From Iris pallida (taxonomy: Eukaryota > Streptophyta > Magnoliopsida > Asparagales > Iridaceae), in contig JANAVB010002199.1 of NCBI GenBank assembly GCA_029216955.1, forward strand, positions 18,343,053-18,407,052: a stretch of DNA of 64,000 bases, in the 5' to 3' direction. Of the stretch, positions 46,236 to 57,479 are shown piece by piece (position 1 is the first letter of the stretch; each line of letters opens with the position of its first letter). The notes beneath the pieces are model-generated. The model was not told the DNA's origin and made no database searches. It worked only from the letters and a program-made list of their open reading frames with translations. The translations under genes and the position numbers were made by a program.

Positions 46236-47434
46236 TAAGTTATTTTACTTAGGGCACACAGCTGCCTTCTTTCCCCCTCATTCTCACTCGAAAACCCAAA
46301 AATTTCATTTCCCCCCCCCCACCTCCCCCCCCCCCGGCGACTCCCTTCCCCTCTGTAAGTGCCCCCCCCCGGCGACCCCCTCCCCCCCGGCGACTCCCTC
46401 CCCCTCCGGCGAGCTCCTCCTCCTCGAGATCCTCCTCCTCGAGCTCCTCCTCCCCCAATCCGACCTCCTCCTCCTCTTCCTCAGGTAAACCCTAACCTAA
46501 CTCCTCTCCTTCCTCCTCCTCCTCTCCCACGGACACACACACACGCACACGGACACACACGGACACGGACACACACGCACACACACACACAGACACGGAC
46601 ACACACACACGCACACACACACACAGACACGGACACACACGCGTGGACACGTGCACGAGACTGCACTGTGTCATTTGTGTTCGTGTGTGTTAAAAAATAA
46701 TTTGGACACGATTGTGTCCTGTTTTGGTGGACACTCGACACGTGTGACTCTATGACACATACACATATCATTACCAACCATTAGATTTTGCTATTAATTG
46801 AATTTGGATTTCGAATTTGGTTTATCCCCAATTTTCTGATACATAGTTCACTATAAATTAATTTTCTGAGATTAACATTGGTTTAAACTGATTTTGAATG
46901 ATTAAACCATTATGATTAATCCATATCTTCTCTGAGAATTAATGTGCATGTTAGGGTTCACATTGATTGGGGATTCTTGGGTTTTCGTATGCCATTGACT
47001 GTCAAAACTGAGAACAGTTTTAATACACTGTTTTCACATATTGGCACACACACATTACACTGAATTTTCTCGAGAAATTATGCACTGTTTACACCTATCT
47101 ACACACACACATAAGTGTAACCTGAGAATATAAACACACACTACTGCTATCTACTGATTTTCCTGAGATTGATACACTGTTTGTGTATACTGTTTCTCTT
47201 ATAGCTCACTCACATTACACTCAAAACCGAGAATAGCTAATTCACTCACACTATTGATTCCTATGTACACACACACATTGAGACACCTAGCCCATGTTAT
47301 GTACACACACATGGCACACTTTACCCTATATACACACACCCTATTGTACACACACACTGTTAGCACACCACACACATGACACACACACATATATATACGT
47401 GTCAATCTGAGAACAGTTTGTGCATTGTTTCCTC

Positions 47435-47517
<83 letters not shown>

Positions 47518-47951
47518 CAGTCCATATTATCTCTTCATATCAGTCCAGGCATTTATTTAGTTCCAGTACTATTATTTGTCTTGTATTCAGTTGTTCAGTC
47601 CCATGACTGACATATAGATTAGGTATTGTTTGGTTGAAGGATTACCTTTTTAGTTCATTCCACCATTGCACATCGACATTATGTTGGACACGTACACATA
47701 GCCTAGATGGTATTGTATACATATATACATAACTATATCATGTAACTCATATGTGATATAGGCATATAGCCTATGTTAGAGTGTCTAAATATATGAAGGC
47801 ATGAAAGTTAACTTGTCTTGTAATATAGGCATATAGTATATACATGCCTATATATATATTATATGTATATATCTATATAGATATTACTTGTGTGTATGAG
47901 ATAGCTTGAGTTGACTTTGGTCATTATTGGTACTTGAATTGATCGGAACAA

Positions 47952-48060
47952 AGACCCCCAATGTCGGTATCGGTCAATATTTGGTATCGGTCGGTATCGG
48001 ATCGAAACATGCCAAACCGTATCGGTATCGGCCGTATTGGATCAGTATCGGCCGATACTT
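47952..48060. repeat. TATCGG-rich dispersed repeat, copy inside the CACTA
   Basis: It shares its opening (GACCCCCAATGTCGGTATCG) and its closing (CGGCCGATACTTTAAA) with the copy at 17361-17472 in the bHLH intron. Confidence 0.85.
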
Positions 48061-48093
48061 TAAAATTATATGAAATAGTAGTCACCCCCAAGG

Positions 48094-48546
48094 TTGACTA
48101 TTTTAACTGAAAGTCAAAGTAGAGTAAACATCTGACCTAGATTGGACTAAGAGTTGACAAAGTCAACTATAGGTCAACCCTTGACCTAGTTTGACCTTGT
48201 TTGACTTTGTTTGACTTAGCTTGACCTTGTTTGACTTTGTTGTCTTCATGTTTGTTAAATGACACCCAGATACTAGTTTTAGTTGTTTATGACACCTAGA
48301 TACTAGTTTTAGTTTCAGTTTGCTTTGTTAACTCACTATTGCTCATTACTTGGTAGGTCATGACTAGAAATAGGATATTTGACTTAGATTTGACCTTGTT
48401 TGACCTTGTTTGACCAAGGTTGACTATTTGACCTTAGTACAACCTAGTTTGACCTAGTTTGACCTAGTTTGACCTTGTTTGACTTTGTTTGACTTTGTTT
48501 GACTTAGCTTGACCTTGTTTGACTTAGTACAACCTAGTTTGACCTA
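48094..48546. promoter_or_regulatory. Dense TTGAC(C/T) array (W-box-like)
   Basis: About 25 TTGACC/TTGACT words, nearly all in + orientation, recur in about 450 bp ahead of the transposase coding start. They derive from short tandem units such as TTGACCTTGT and TTGACTTTGT. TTGAC(C/T) is the WRKY binding core. The array may be only a minisatellite, but it could confer WRKY responsiveness. Confidence 0.6.
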
Positions 48547-48666
48547 GATTGCATATCATTGTTATTAGTAACTGTCCGCTACTAATGTGTGTCCCATAAT
48601 AAGACATAATATACGAATTTGTGCCTGTTGGATAATGTGTGTCCATCTTTGCAGAATTATTTCCAA

Positions 48667-51600
48667 ATGGATATGAATTACTACTTGCGGAATCGTTCAT
48701 GGATGTACAATCGTCGTGCTGATGATATGTGTGGTGTGCGGGATGAATACATAGCGGGAGTAGAGCAGTTCCTGCAGTTTGCTAAGGCGTTCCCTCAGTA
48801 CATGGACGGCACCAAAATTAAGTGTCCGTGTGTGAAATGTCATAACGTGAAATATTATCCAGAAGTGGAAGTGACATATCATTTGTACTCGAGGGGTTTC
48901 ACGCCTAATTACTATCAGTGGACCGCACATGGAGAACTTGTGTCTTTAGCATCAGAGCCGGAGCCTTATGTTGAGCCGTATATGCATGCGGGACCTAATT
49001 TTGTTTCAGATAATCATGCATACGACGACGGGTACGTGAACATGGTTTTCGACGCTGCGGGGCCTAGTTTCGTTCATGATGCACCTGAGGAGGCACCGAA
49101 CGCCGATGCTGCATAGTTCATGGAGTTGTTGGAGAATGCAAGGACTCCATTGTATCCTGGTTGTGAGGATCATTCACCGTTGGAGGTGGTTACAAGACTG
49201 TTAAGCATTAAGTCAGATTTTAACATGTTGTAAGAAGCTACAATCGAGTGTTGGAGTTGATTATAGAGATCTTGCCGGCGGGTGCTAAGTTGCCTAAAGA
49301 CTTCTACCGGTCTAAGAGGATGGTGAGATCGCTCTAGATGGGATACGAGAAAATCGATTCCTGTCGCAATGGGTGCATGCTGTACTACAAAGACGACAAG
49401 GACGCAGATGTGTGCAGATTTTGTGGTGCTGATTGCTATAAGACAACTAGTACAGGAAGGTCTACCGGTGCAAGAAGACCGACCGATTCAATGTACTACT
49501 TGCCTTTAACGCCGCGGTTGCAAAGATTATTTATGGTAAAAAAGACGGCCGAAAATATGAGTTGGCACATGCGAGAACAGATTGAAGGAGTGTTGGATCA
49601 CCCATCCAATGGAGAAGCGTGGAAGTACTTTGATCGAGTGTATCCAGATTTTGCTTCAGATCCGCGAAATGTCAGGTTGGGACTATCTTCTGACAGTTTT
49701 ACTCCTTTTGGTCTTTCGGGATCCCAGTATTCGTGCTGGCCTGTGATTGTTACTCCGTATAACCTACCGCCTTGGATGTGCATGAAGATTCAGTACATGT
49801 TTCTAACTGTTATAATTCATGGTCCGAACAATCCCAAGAGGAACATTGACGTGTACTTACAGCCTTTGATAGATGAGTTGAATCAGTTATGGGAAGTAGG
49901 CGCTGACACGTACGATGTTTCCAGGAAGCAGAATTTTCAGATGAAGGCAACCCTTATGTGGACCATCAACGACTTTCCGGCCTATAGAATGTTATCTGGA
50001 TGGAGCACTCATGGCCGTCTCTCATGTCCGTATTGTATGGACCGTAGTAAGGCTTTCCGCTTGAAACACGGCGGAAAGCCGTGCTTCTTTGATTGTCATC
50101 GGCAATTTCTGCCAAAAGATTATCCGTTCAGAAGGAACAGGAATGCTTTCCGTGCCGGCGTTGTAGAGAAGGGTGATCCACCGCCAAGGTGGTACGGAGA
50201 CACGATATGGGAGGAGGTTAAAGATTTTCCAAGTGCTATCGAAGATCCTACAACTGGGTACAAGTGCGATGGATTTGGTAGAGTTCATAACTGGACAAAG
50301 AGGAGCATATTCTGGGATCTGCCATATTGGAGTACCAATCTGATCAGACATAATCTTGATGTCATGCATATTGAGAAGAATGTGTTTGATAACATAATTA
50401 ATACTGTGATGGACGTAAAGGGAAAAACGAAAGACAATCCCAAGGCCATGTTGGACTTAAAAGAAATATGCAAACGCCCTGCGTTGCATTTGATACAGCA
50501 GAATAGAAAACAGTTCCTTTCGAAGTCAATTTTCTCGCTGGACAAGGAGGATAAAGTGAGACTTTGTCGGTGGATCCAGGGCCTAAAATTTCCAGACGGA
50601 TATGTGTCAAATCTGAGAAGATGTGTCGATCCGAAGGAAAACAAATTGACGGGTATGAAGAGCCACGATTGTCACGTATTCATGGAGAGGTTAATTCCGA
50701 TTGTATTTCGGGAATTCTTACCGTAGGCAGTTTGGGATCCATTGACGGAGCTTAGCATATTCTTCAGGGATCTTTGTTCTAAAAAATTGCTCGTTGATCG
50801 TCTAGAAAAGCAAGAGAAGGACATTACGGTAACACTATGCAAGCTAGAGAGGGTGTTTCCTCCTGGATTCTTCGACTCTATGGAGCATTTGCCGATTCAT
50901 CTATCCTATGAGGCACGTGTTGGTGGACCCGTCGAATATCGATGGATGTACCCGTTCGAGCGACATTTGAATCACCTAAAAAGAAAGGTGAAAAATAAGG
51001 CACGGGTCGAGGGTTCTATTTGTGAAGCCTATGTTCTCGAGGAGATTACAAACTTTTGTTCGATGTATTTCAAGCCTCATGTTGCAACTAATAGAACGAG
51101 AGCTTCCAGAAACGACGAGGGAGATCATGAAAGTAATTATACAATACTGAAGGTATTCAATGCTCCAGGAAAGCCATCGGGTAAGATAAAAAAGAGATAT
51201 CTGAACGATGATGAGCTAAGGGCTGCTCAGGTGTATGTATTACTCAACTGCGACGAGGAGGAAATAGAGAAACTGGAGGGATAAGTAATTAATACGTCTA
51301 TATTATTTTAATAGTGTTAATTATTATACTATTATATTAATTGAACGATGTTGTTTTCAGCATATTTAATGATGATGTGAGGTCGGGTAGGCCACACATA
51401 ACAGAAGAAGAACTAGAACAAGAAATGAGACATTATTTTCCATCATGGTTGAGTGCATATGTAAGACTTGAGAACTCTGTAATTACCTTTTTGTATATGC
51501 ACTTGATTGAGAATGAGCTTAATTGCTTCTTTCGTGGTATTTAGGTCGATCGTCCATACGCAAGACTTGAGAATGAGTCTATTAGAACGCTAGCCAAGGG

Positions 51601-52281
51601 ACCAATTTATGCTACAAAAATATGGCCAAGCTACTGTGTTAATGGGTTTAGGTTCAAGTCAACAACTTGCCCGATCAGAGACAACTTTGTGGATTCGATT
51701 CCACCAAAAACAGCTGTTTGTGTATCAGATCTTCGAACTACAAAGATATTGATGCGGGCAACGATTTCTATGGCGTGTTACGGGAGATCGTGGAGCTGAC
51801 ATATAGTTATGGAATAGAGCCTGCTAAGATTGTGTTATTCATGTGTGATTGGTTCGATCCGATTGAAGGTCAAGGTTGGAAAGTAGACAAGCACGGTCTT
51901 GTTGATATAAACTATCGGCGTCGATATCAAGCCTATGAACCATTTGTCCTATCAAGTCAGGCTCAGCTCGTGTACTTCACAAGTTATCCTAAACGGGAAA
52001 CAACAAGGTCGGACTGGTGGGCAGTATGCAAGACCAAAGCTAGAAATACCTTTGAGGTTGACGATATAGCTTATCAACAGGATGAACTACCTCTTGTAAC
52101 AAATATTATAGAAGTGGACACGACGGAAGTTCCCTATTACACATCTAATTGTGTAGAAGAAGTAGAATTATCTGAAGAAGAAGATGCAGATGAAAGTGAA
52201 GATGTAGAGGAGGAAGAAGAAGAAGAAGAAGAAGAAGTAGATGAGCTAAACGAACTAGATGAATTTTCAGAAGAGGATTAA
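48667..52281 (+). pseudogene. CACTA TNP2-type transposase, degenerate
   Basis: The start MDMNYYLRNRSWMYNRR follows TTTGCAG. Domains in order: Transposase-associated zinc domain (KCPCVKCHNVKYY, VTYHLYSRGF), TNP2 core (MGYEKIDSCRNGCMLYYKDD; TSTGRS; NLIRHNLDVMHIEKNVFDN), DUF4218 (VFPPGFFDSMEHLPIHLSYE, YRWMYPFERHLNHLK) and DUF4216 (DFYGVLREIVELTYS, DWFDP), then an acidic C-terminus. Lesions: TAG at 49114, a stop and shift near 49230, TAG at 49335 and 50724, and a shift near 51665-51735. Introns at about 51285-51360 and 51471-51543 are plausible. All three TAGs could be CAG to TAG. The protein would cut the element at its CACTA ends; this copy cannot. Confidence 0.93.
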
Positions 52282-52484
52282 ATTTGTACGTTTGTTTTAT
52301 CATCATATTTGACACTTTACTGACACTTCTATCATATAAATCTGTGACACTTCAGTGACACTTTATTGACACTTTTATTGACACTTCAGTGACACTTTTT
52401 GACTATGATATTTTTCAAAAATCTGTGATGTCTATCATATAAATATGTTTTTTTGTTTTATTGTCATATGTTTTATTGTCAGGT

Positions 52485-54485
52485 ATGACTAGACCATCTG
52501 GACGACGCGGAGGATTATATATTAGGCAGCCCCGTCAGCCTCGGGCTGGGGATGGAGAGGGCAGTTCCGTACCCTCATCCTCATCTCCGAGTACGCCAGT
52601 GTACCGTTCTGTTCCCGGTCCATTACCAGAACAGGCTAGTTCTAGCAGGTTGGCGACTCCTCCCTCGTCGTCCAGCCTTTCTGATCCCGCGTCCAGCATC
52701 CCTGATCCCCCGTCCAGCATTCCTACTGTCGACGGCTCTATAGAGGGAGCCCACGCCGATCATATGGAGGACGGCGATCAGACTGATCCTGCCCAGGCAG
52801 GAGGTGAGAGCGACCCTCCATGCGCTCCCCCGGGCGAGACACGTATGAAGATTTGGACGGACGGGCCTATGAAGTAAGTTAATTAATTATTATATATTTC
52901 TCAAATGATTATATGTACATATATATTCATAAAAAATTATTATTGTATAGATATCGGCCTTCTGCAGTACAGAGACAGCTGGGGACATTTGTGAGGCAGA
53001 ACTATGGTGGGCCTTGGCTCAACTACTCAGATGCTCCCGCAGATAGGAAGGCCTTTTGGTTCGCCCACTTCAAGGTAAAAAATTTGTTTATTTTTAAATT
53101 TTAATAATCATTTGTGTATATTATACAACTTTTGTATTTTACTTCTTGTAGAGGACCTATTTCTATCCACCACACCGGGCGGCGAGGATCGAGGGCCAAT
53201 TTTCTGCCGTCATAGCCAAGCTCATCCGTGATGCGATCGACGACCAGAAGCGTCGTGATCGCGCCGGACGTCCGATCCAGGGTTGGATTACGCCAGAGCA
53301 GTGGACTGCGATGAAGGCTAGATTCAGCGAGCGCCAGTACCAGGAGCGGTCTGAGAAGGCCAAGGTGGCGCGGTCGAGCGCCGGTAAGTGGTGTGGTGGC
53401 TCCATTCCGATGACGGAGCATTTTTGTCATCTGGTACGTTTCCTATGACGGACATTAATTTATATATAGTTCGATATAATATTTAATACTAATAATAGAT
53501 AGTATATTTTAACATGTAAAGAAGGGTGAGGACCCGAACATGGTGACCGTCTTCCTGGTCACCCATCGGAGGGCTGGGGACTTCATTGACGAGAGGGCGA
53601 CGCAGGCATATGTACGTTCTATTCAACTAATATTAACTGACTATAATTTAGAAAACAGAAAAATAGATATCAATATAGACTTTAGTAAACACTTACACGT
53701 TAGCAAACATGTTCTAGGCCGAGTTTGTTCGGCTACAGAAGGAGGCGGCTGATGCTGCTGCTGCTGCTAGTGCGCAAGCAGAGGGAGGGGCTGGTACTTC
53801 CTCCCAGCCGCCTGCAGAGCCATCGCCGGACGAGCTCTGGATGACCGCCGTTGGCGGTCTTCAGAAGGGTACGTACTACGGTACGGGATCCTACGGCGCG
53901 TATTTGGCTTCGGAGTCATCCCGGGCCCCCTCTGTCAGTGCGCAGTCTCCGGCTACGCAGGCGTCGTCACGAGCTGAGGATGTTCGTCGTCAGATCGAGG
54001 AGCTGCGTCGCGAGTTGCAGCAGCAGATTTCTGATGCGGTCGAGCGACGATCCGACCCTCCGATCGTCACCGGACGATTTGATGCGGTCGAGCGCAGTAT
54101 ACAGGAGCTGATGAGTCTGCATCAGGCTGCAGCTGCCAACTTGCAGACGCTCACCGAGTCTACGCAGCGCACGGAGCGTAGACAGGTCGAGCTGGACGGA
54201 TCGCAGAGGCAGGTCGAGCTGGACGGATCGCAGAGGAGCCTTTCTCTCTCACTCGCTCAGTATACTGAGAAGGTGGTGAGTACCCTTGCTGCGCATGGTG
54301 AGCGACTGCGAGAGCTGGAGCAGGTACGTCCTCCGGGTCCATCGACGGCGCCGACTCCAGATACTGCACTGCCTCCGGCGCCGACTCCAGACATTGTACT
54401 GCCTCCTACTGCCCCTACGGTACAGCTCACCCAGGAGCAGTATGACTACATTCTATCCCAGTTGCGCGGCAGGGGTCCGCAGTGA
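52485..54485 (+). CDS. Second CACTA gene, Transposase_24 (Ptta/En/Spm) family, 550 aa, five exons
   Basis: Exons 52485-52873, 52951-53074, 53152-53433, 53522-53611 and 53718-54485 join with consistent phases and no internal stop. The N-terminus is a Ser/Pro-rich disordered region (MTRPSGRRGGLYIRQP). The core carries the family pattern WLNYSDAPADRKAFWFAHFK, then RTYFYPP, then MTEHFCHL, then VTVFLVTHRRAGDFIDERA, then DELWMTAVGG. A C-terminal stretch (EDVRRQIEELRRELQQQI; SIQELMSLH) is predicted coiled coil, with a 9-residue duplication (QVELDGSQR). In En/Spm the second product (TNPA) binds subterminal repeats and regulates the element, so this protein may bind the GCGACGT repeats. The acceptor of exon 4 (TAAAG) is weak. 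Confidence 0.88.
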
Positions 54486-54783
54486 TTTTATTGATTTTTT
54501 TATGACTTGTATGTATTGGCCCTATGTGCAAATTGTTTATTCATACACTGTTGTTTATACACTTGGTGGGAGACTTTTTATCATCTTTCATTTTTATTTG
54601 ACTCTATTGGATGTTTGTGAGGATGTGTGTCTGTGATATTTACTTTGCACTGCCTCCTATTTTTATTGTGATATTTACTTTGTGATATCTGCGACGGGAT
54701 GACAAATATACCTACGCTGGGTTATAAGCGATGATCTGATATACAAAGGAGATGCTGCCAAAATTTTAAAAAAAAATATTGTG

Positions 54784-55125
54784 TATTTTTGTTATGATGT
54801 GTGTCTGTGTTTACAGTGAATGTGAAATACAGTGTTCGGAACCATCGACAGTTTCGATTACTGTTGTATGTTTTATCTTGGATAGAAATAGCAACAGTTC
54901 AGGGTGCACTTCTGAGAGCTTCATTTTCACGTCCTTCACTTTCTCGGACGTCGTAAAGGTTCCCGAGAAGGTGAAGGACGTGAAGAGGAAGCTCTGAGAA
55001 GTGCACCCTGAACTGTTGCTCTTTCTATCAAAGATAAAACATACAACAGTAAGCGAAACTGTCGATGGTTCGAACACTGCACTTCACACACACTGTAAAC
55101 ACAGACACACAGCATAACAAAAATA
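54784..55125. repeat. Long hairpin: 163-bp inverted repeat with 17-nt loop inside the CACTA
   Basis: Arms 54784-54946 and 54964-55125 are inverted copies with roughly nine in ten bases matching. The loop is 54947-54963. It lies between the second gene and the 3' subterminal repeats. A reading frame through the arms contains KLSEVHPELLLFLSKIK (minus strand of the left arm, and plus strand of the right arm apart from a stop), which looks like coding sequence rather than transposon DNA. Confidence 0.95.
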
Positions 55126-55156
55126 TCAATTATATTTTTAAATTTTTTTTTATATT

Positions 55157-55558
55157 AGCGACGTTCTGCGACGTACTGCGACGTCACACAGACGTCGCTA
55201 TACGTCACTAACTAGCGACGTTACGTCGCTCGACGTCGCTAATATACGTCGCTACGTTGCCCACGTGGCCACGTGGATGCCATGCCTCGTCATCATTTAT
55301 AAACTTTTGAAGCGTCGCTAGTTGTCGCTTTACGTCGCAATGTTGGCGACGTACTTATACGTCGCTATCTGTCGCTCATTTTGCGACGTCTAGCGACAAT
55401 TAACTACGCGTCGCAAATAGCGACGTTTGGCGACTAAATTGCCATCTGCGACTTGCCTATAAGCGACGTAGGTTTTTCGTCGCTAAATACGTCGCAAATC
55501 ATTGTTAGCGACGTATTTCCTGTATTTAGCGACGTCTCCTGACGTCGCTAATCTGGGT
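55157..55558. repeat. CACTA 3' subterminal repeats
   Basis: More than 20 GCGACGT/ACGTCGC-type words occur in both orientations over 400 bp, running up to the right TIR. This is the counterpart of 46036-46235. Confidence 0.93.
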
Positions 55559-55574
55559 TATTTTAGTAGTGGAT

Positions 55575-56685
55575 GTAATTAATGTTACAACATAAATTAT
55601 GAATAATTTTGCAAATATGTAAATGCGACGATGGTCATTAGCCTCATTACTCACAATAGGGGAAATTTTGATTCAAAATAAAAATAAAAATAAAAATAGG
55701 GGAAATATGATGTATGATTTAGATTAAATAATTGAATATATCTTGTTTTAAGCATATCATGCACATAAATATATTTGTCAAGAGGCTATCTACAATTAGG
55801 ATTTCTAAAATTGCATTTATATCCTATTTGGCATTGTACTAGGAAACTTACTACCCTAGTTGGCAGAGTTTCTACATAGAAAATACACAAACGAAAAATA
55901 ACTCTCCCCTATGTGTCGCTGCATAATATTAAGATGTAGAATATTAAATGGATAATTTTATGATTTAGTTTGAAAACAAGGTCCAATATTAAGATGGAAA
56001 ATTTTTACGAGTTTTTACGTGTATAAAAAAAAATTCTAAAGATAAGTTTTTTTACTATAGAAATATGAGAGATAGAAAACCCCATTGGAGATGGCTTGAG
56101 GACAAATCCGGAGTTAATATGAGGCCAATGAAATGATTGTCCTGGTTCCAAAATTTAATTTTTAGAGGATACCATTTTTTATATATACTATCTAACATAT
56201 GTAAGCCAAGTTATGAACAAAAGTCCAGCATACTTATTCTAATTTTTTAGTCCGCGTAAAAAGTTCTTTTTTGATTTGTTATGGCAATCAATATTATATT
56301 TTGTTTATTAATTTTATTTTTTAAATTTTGTGTTGATAATAATATCATATTATCATCAATGGAACAAAATATGAATATTAAGCTTTAAAAATACTATTTT
56401 TTTCTCAAAATTTAAATTCCAGCACTGTCATGTATGCATGCATTTATACTCTGCTGCTTGGGTTGGGACCAATTTTGAGAAGGCAGTCCTCTGCAAAATT
56501 GCAAAGAACAATTTGCAGCAAAACATTAATAAGAGCTGTTGACTCTGAGAACCATGCTACTGAAGCTAATTCACAGTTCAACTTTCCAATTTTGTGCACA
56601 AATTCTCCCCATCCTCTTCCCAACAAATCCACAAAAATCCCTACCAAAATGGCATTACTGGGGTTTAACAGTAATTGTGGACACA
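55575..56685. other. AT-rich intergenic DNA
   Basis: No gene or defined repeat is seen. The short frames around 56430-56690 show no recognisable domain and lack supporting context. Confidence 0.5.
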
Positions 56686-56693
56686 TCACAATC

Positions 56694-57293
56694 TAGGGGT
56701 GAGCATCGGTTCGGTTCGGTTCAAACCGAACCGAATATGTGAAAACCGAAATAACCGTAAACCGTATTTCTCAAAACCGAAAACCGAACCGTTTTTGTAA
56801 AAAACCGAACAAAATCGAACCGAATTAATTCGGTTCGGTTTTCGGTCGGTTCGGTTTCATGGACCAATGTGCATGGCCTTCAAGTTTTTAGCAAAATGAG
56901 CCTATTTAAATAAAATTTTAAAAAAAAATATATGACATTATTGTATTTATGAATTGTTATATTACATAGAGTGAAAGATATTAGTATATATAGATTGAGG
57001 GTAGATAGAGAGAGTGCTCAAAGAAGCACCGGCATAGAATAGGAGAAGAGAGTGCGCTCAGTTAGGGATTAATAAACATTAGTATATGTATATTGTGGGT
57101 AGTTTGATAAATTACTAAATCTAAATCGATTTTCGGTTCGGTTCGGTTTTTCGGATGAAGAACCGAAAACCGAACCGTTATTTCAAATTTTTAAAATTTT
57201 AAACCGTAAACCGAACCGATAACCGAAAAAACCGAACCGTTTGTCATATTTCGGTTCGGTTTTCGGTTTTCAACCGTTATATGCTCACCCCTA
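56694..57293. mobile_element. 600-bp hAT-type MITE with CGGTTCGGTT repeats
   Basis: TAGGGGTGAGCAT at the left and its complement at the right form the TIRs. A perfect 8-bp target duplication TCACAATC flanks them (56686-56693, 57294-57301), diagnostic of hAT insertion. Both ends are filled with CGGTTCGGTT / AACCGAACCG runs, making large hairpins; the centre is AT-rich and non-coding. Related CGGTTCGG-rich repeats are common in plant genomes. Confidence 0.95.
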
Positions 57294-57479
57294 TCACAAT
57301 CTACTGAGTAGCTGAAGTGAGAGTAGAGCAAAAGACAAAACCCTTTTTTTGAAAAAATTAACTAATTAATTAATCCTAAACTTTAATTAATTAGATAGAT
57401 AGGGTTATAGGAATCAAAATCTTATTAAATTAACATAAGCCCACATTTTATTTTTTATTTTTATTTTCCCATATAACAA

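Larger units (their letters stand above)
46240..48654 (+). other. CACTA 5' leader and probable first intron
   Basis: A C-rich leader (46255-46484, CCCCCGGCGAC-type words) ends at CAG/GTAAACC, a good 5' splice site. TTTGCAG at 48654 is a good acceptor before the transposase start. Between them lie CA-rich repeats (about 46537-46660), a (TA)n run (47440-47515), the TATCGG repeat (47952-48060) and the TTGAC array (48094-48546). The long frames over the CA repeats are artefacts. Confidence 0.6.
46018..55571. mobile_element. Complete 9.55-kb CACTA (En/Spm) element
   Basis: The terminal inverted repeats CACTACTAAAATA (46018-46030 and inverted at 55559-55571) are perfect over 13 bp. They are flanked by a perfect 3-bp target duplication GAT (46015-46017, 55572-55574). 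Subterminal regions are packed with TAGCGACGT-type repeats. The interior holds a TNP2-type transposase gene (stops and shifts) and a second gene of the Ptta/En/Spm Transposase_24 type that reads intact. It lies only 37 bp to the right of MULE2. Confidence 0.97.

Noticed and set aside
46359..46777. Pro-rich and Cys/Val-rich frames on both strands
   Set aside because: They are translations of C-rich and CA-repeat DNA in the CACTA leader.
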